Below, one piece after another: positions 63,309-64,000 of a DNA stretch of 64,000 nucleotides; the stretch's first letter is position 1, and each line of letters starts with the position of its first letter. The stretch covers positions 1 to 64,000 of the forward strand of contig CAMKTS010000018.1 in assembly GCA_946415755.1 (NCBI GenBank), written 5' to 3'. The notes beneath the pieces are model-generated. The model did no database searches. It saw only the letters and a program-made list of their open reading frames with translations, and was not told the DNA's origin. The stretch is from an uncultured Prevotella sp. Lineage in GTDB: Bacteria; Bacteroidota; Bacteroidia; Bacteroidales; Bacteroidaceae. The translations under genes were made by a program, and so were the position numbers.

Positions 63309-64000
63309 ATGACCATCGCATTTATCATCGTACTCGTCATTGCCGCCGTGCTGGGCATCGCCTACTATTATCAGGTGAAGGCCAGCCGCCGTCAGGCAGA
63401 CGAACAGCAACAGCTGCTGACCGACTATCAGCGGCGCGTTGACGAGCAGCAGAAGCTGCTGGACGACTATCGTGCCCTGGAGAAGAACTTCGACAACGTC
63501 GGCGAAGGCTACGAGCAGGCACTGCTGGCTTTCGACAAGATGGAGGAAGACCAGCAGAAGATGCGCAGTGCCAACGAGGCTCTGGAGAAGCACTACGCCT
63601 CCCTGCAGGATACTCACAACCGTCTGACGGAGGATATGCAGAAGCGCTCGGCCACCGTCAAGCAGGTTGCCGATGCCCTCATAGAGGCTGCACGTGGTGG
63701 CGGCGACCGCCGTCTTACCAAACTGGCTGGCCAGCTCTCTGATATGGACGACCTGCAAGCCGACCTGCCTCCCCTTGAGCGCAACGATAACATCATGCTG
63801 ACGCAGTTGGTCAACGAGGCCGTCGCTGCTACGGGCATCAACGAGGCCAAGTACGTGCAGTTCGTCTCGAACACCGCTCCCGATGCCGCCGCCACGATGA
63901 TTTCCACCAACCTGCAGAAGGCCGTCCGCGCACTGTCTCACCTGCTCGACAACGCCCAGAAGTTCACTACCGAGGGTGTCGTCACCCTGCTGGTGAATGT
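63309..64000 (+). CDS. Membrane-anchored sensor histidine kinase (partial, cut by window end)
   Basis: 230 codons visible from the ATG at 63309, 5 bp after the STAS stop; no stop before the window end. One N-terminal transmembrane helix (IAFIIVLVIAAVLGIAYYY), a long coiled coil (about 25-125; Gln/Glu/Leu-rich), then the start of an ATPase domain with N-box-like LQKAVRALSHLLDNAQKF. No canonical His box is obvious before the ATPase, so it could be a hybrid or non-classical kinase. Part of the partner-switching operon. Confidence 0.75.
   Translation, partial: MTIAFIIVLVIAAVLGIAYYYQVKASRRQADEQQQLLTDYQRRVDEQQKLLDDYRALEKNFDNVGEGYEQALLAFDKMEEDQQKMRSANEALEKHYASLQDTHNRLTEDMQKRSATVKQVADALIEAARGGGDRRLTKLAGQLSDMDDLQADLPPLERNDNIMLTQLVNEAVAATGINEAKYVQFVSNTAPDAAATMISTNLQKAVRALSHLLDNAQKFTTEGVVTLLVN

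Overview
The window reads as chromosomal DNA of a Bacteroidota member, order Bacteroidales, most like Prevotella and relatives. Seen in the sequence: repeated TAnnTTTG(C) minus-7 promoter boxes without sigma-70 type -10/-35 pairs, a short (290 aa) primary sigma factor, an rseC-rnfBCDGEA cluster, a type IX secretion Plug protein, a type IX-like C-terminal sorting tail, a serine palmitoyltransferase for sphingolipids, a periplasmic propeller/Y_Y_Y sensor, DUF5686 and DUF4465 proteins, and many lipoproteins. No prophage, integrase, transposase, CRISPR array or restriction system is visible; the window is mostly housekeeping DNA with one unusual gene-free kilobase.

Layout. 1-5408: vitamin B12 (cobamide) uptake operon: TonB-dependent receptor tail, BtuG-like surface propeller lipoprotein, a type IX-tailed secreted protein, a DUF4465 lipoprotein, BtuF-like binding lipoprotein and BtuC-like permease; no BtuD ATPase follows. 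5438-11311: malic enzyme/phosphotransacetylase, TetR regulator, cytidine deaminase, glucosaminidase-LysM protein, small lipoprotein, conserved protein, RseC. 11364-16742: Rnf ion-pumping ferredoxin:NAD oxidoreductase. 16805-25994: transglycosylase MtgA, prolyl-tRNA synthetase, lipoprotein, T9SS Plug protein, propeller sensor with a cut-short AraC domain, tRNA-Pro, serine palmitoyltransferase and a lipid kinase. 26028-27381: Cys-rich micro-protein, tRNA-Cys with an attenuator-like leader, a run of terminator hairpins, and a 433-bp palindromic element holding 21-bp tandem repeats. 27382-31589: rplU-rpmA and leuACD.

31617-42811 (minus strand): AddAB-like recombination nuclease, DUF5686 outer membrane protein, RpoD, an RNA methyltransferase and a DEAD-box helicase. 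42840-52473 (minus): lon-tgt-lptF cluster, tRNA methyltransferase, GH25 lysozyme with MORN-like repeats, NudC, 5'-nucleotidase. 52581-58462: DnaJ-like protein, KdsB, a 14-repeat MORN protein, YhcH-like protein, glycogen branching enzyme with a histone-H1-like Lys/Ala tail, and a small membrane protein. 58555-64000: DapA, AraC regulator, then a partner-switching module: TPR/SpoIIE phosphatase, RsbW-like kinase, STAS antagonist and a histidine kinase cut by the window end.

The main unexplained structures are the palindromic element (26736-27168), the tRNA-Cys leader (26195-26293), the partner-switching module with no sigma-B-like target in view, and several promoters whose minus-7 box lies so close to the start codon that the mRNAs should be leaderless or nearly so.
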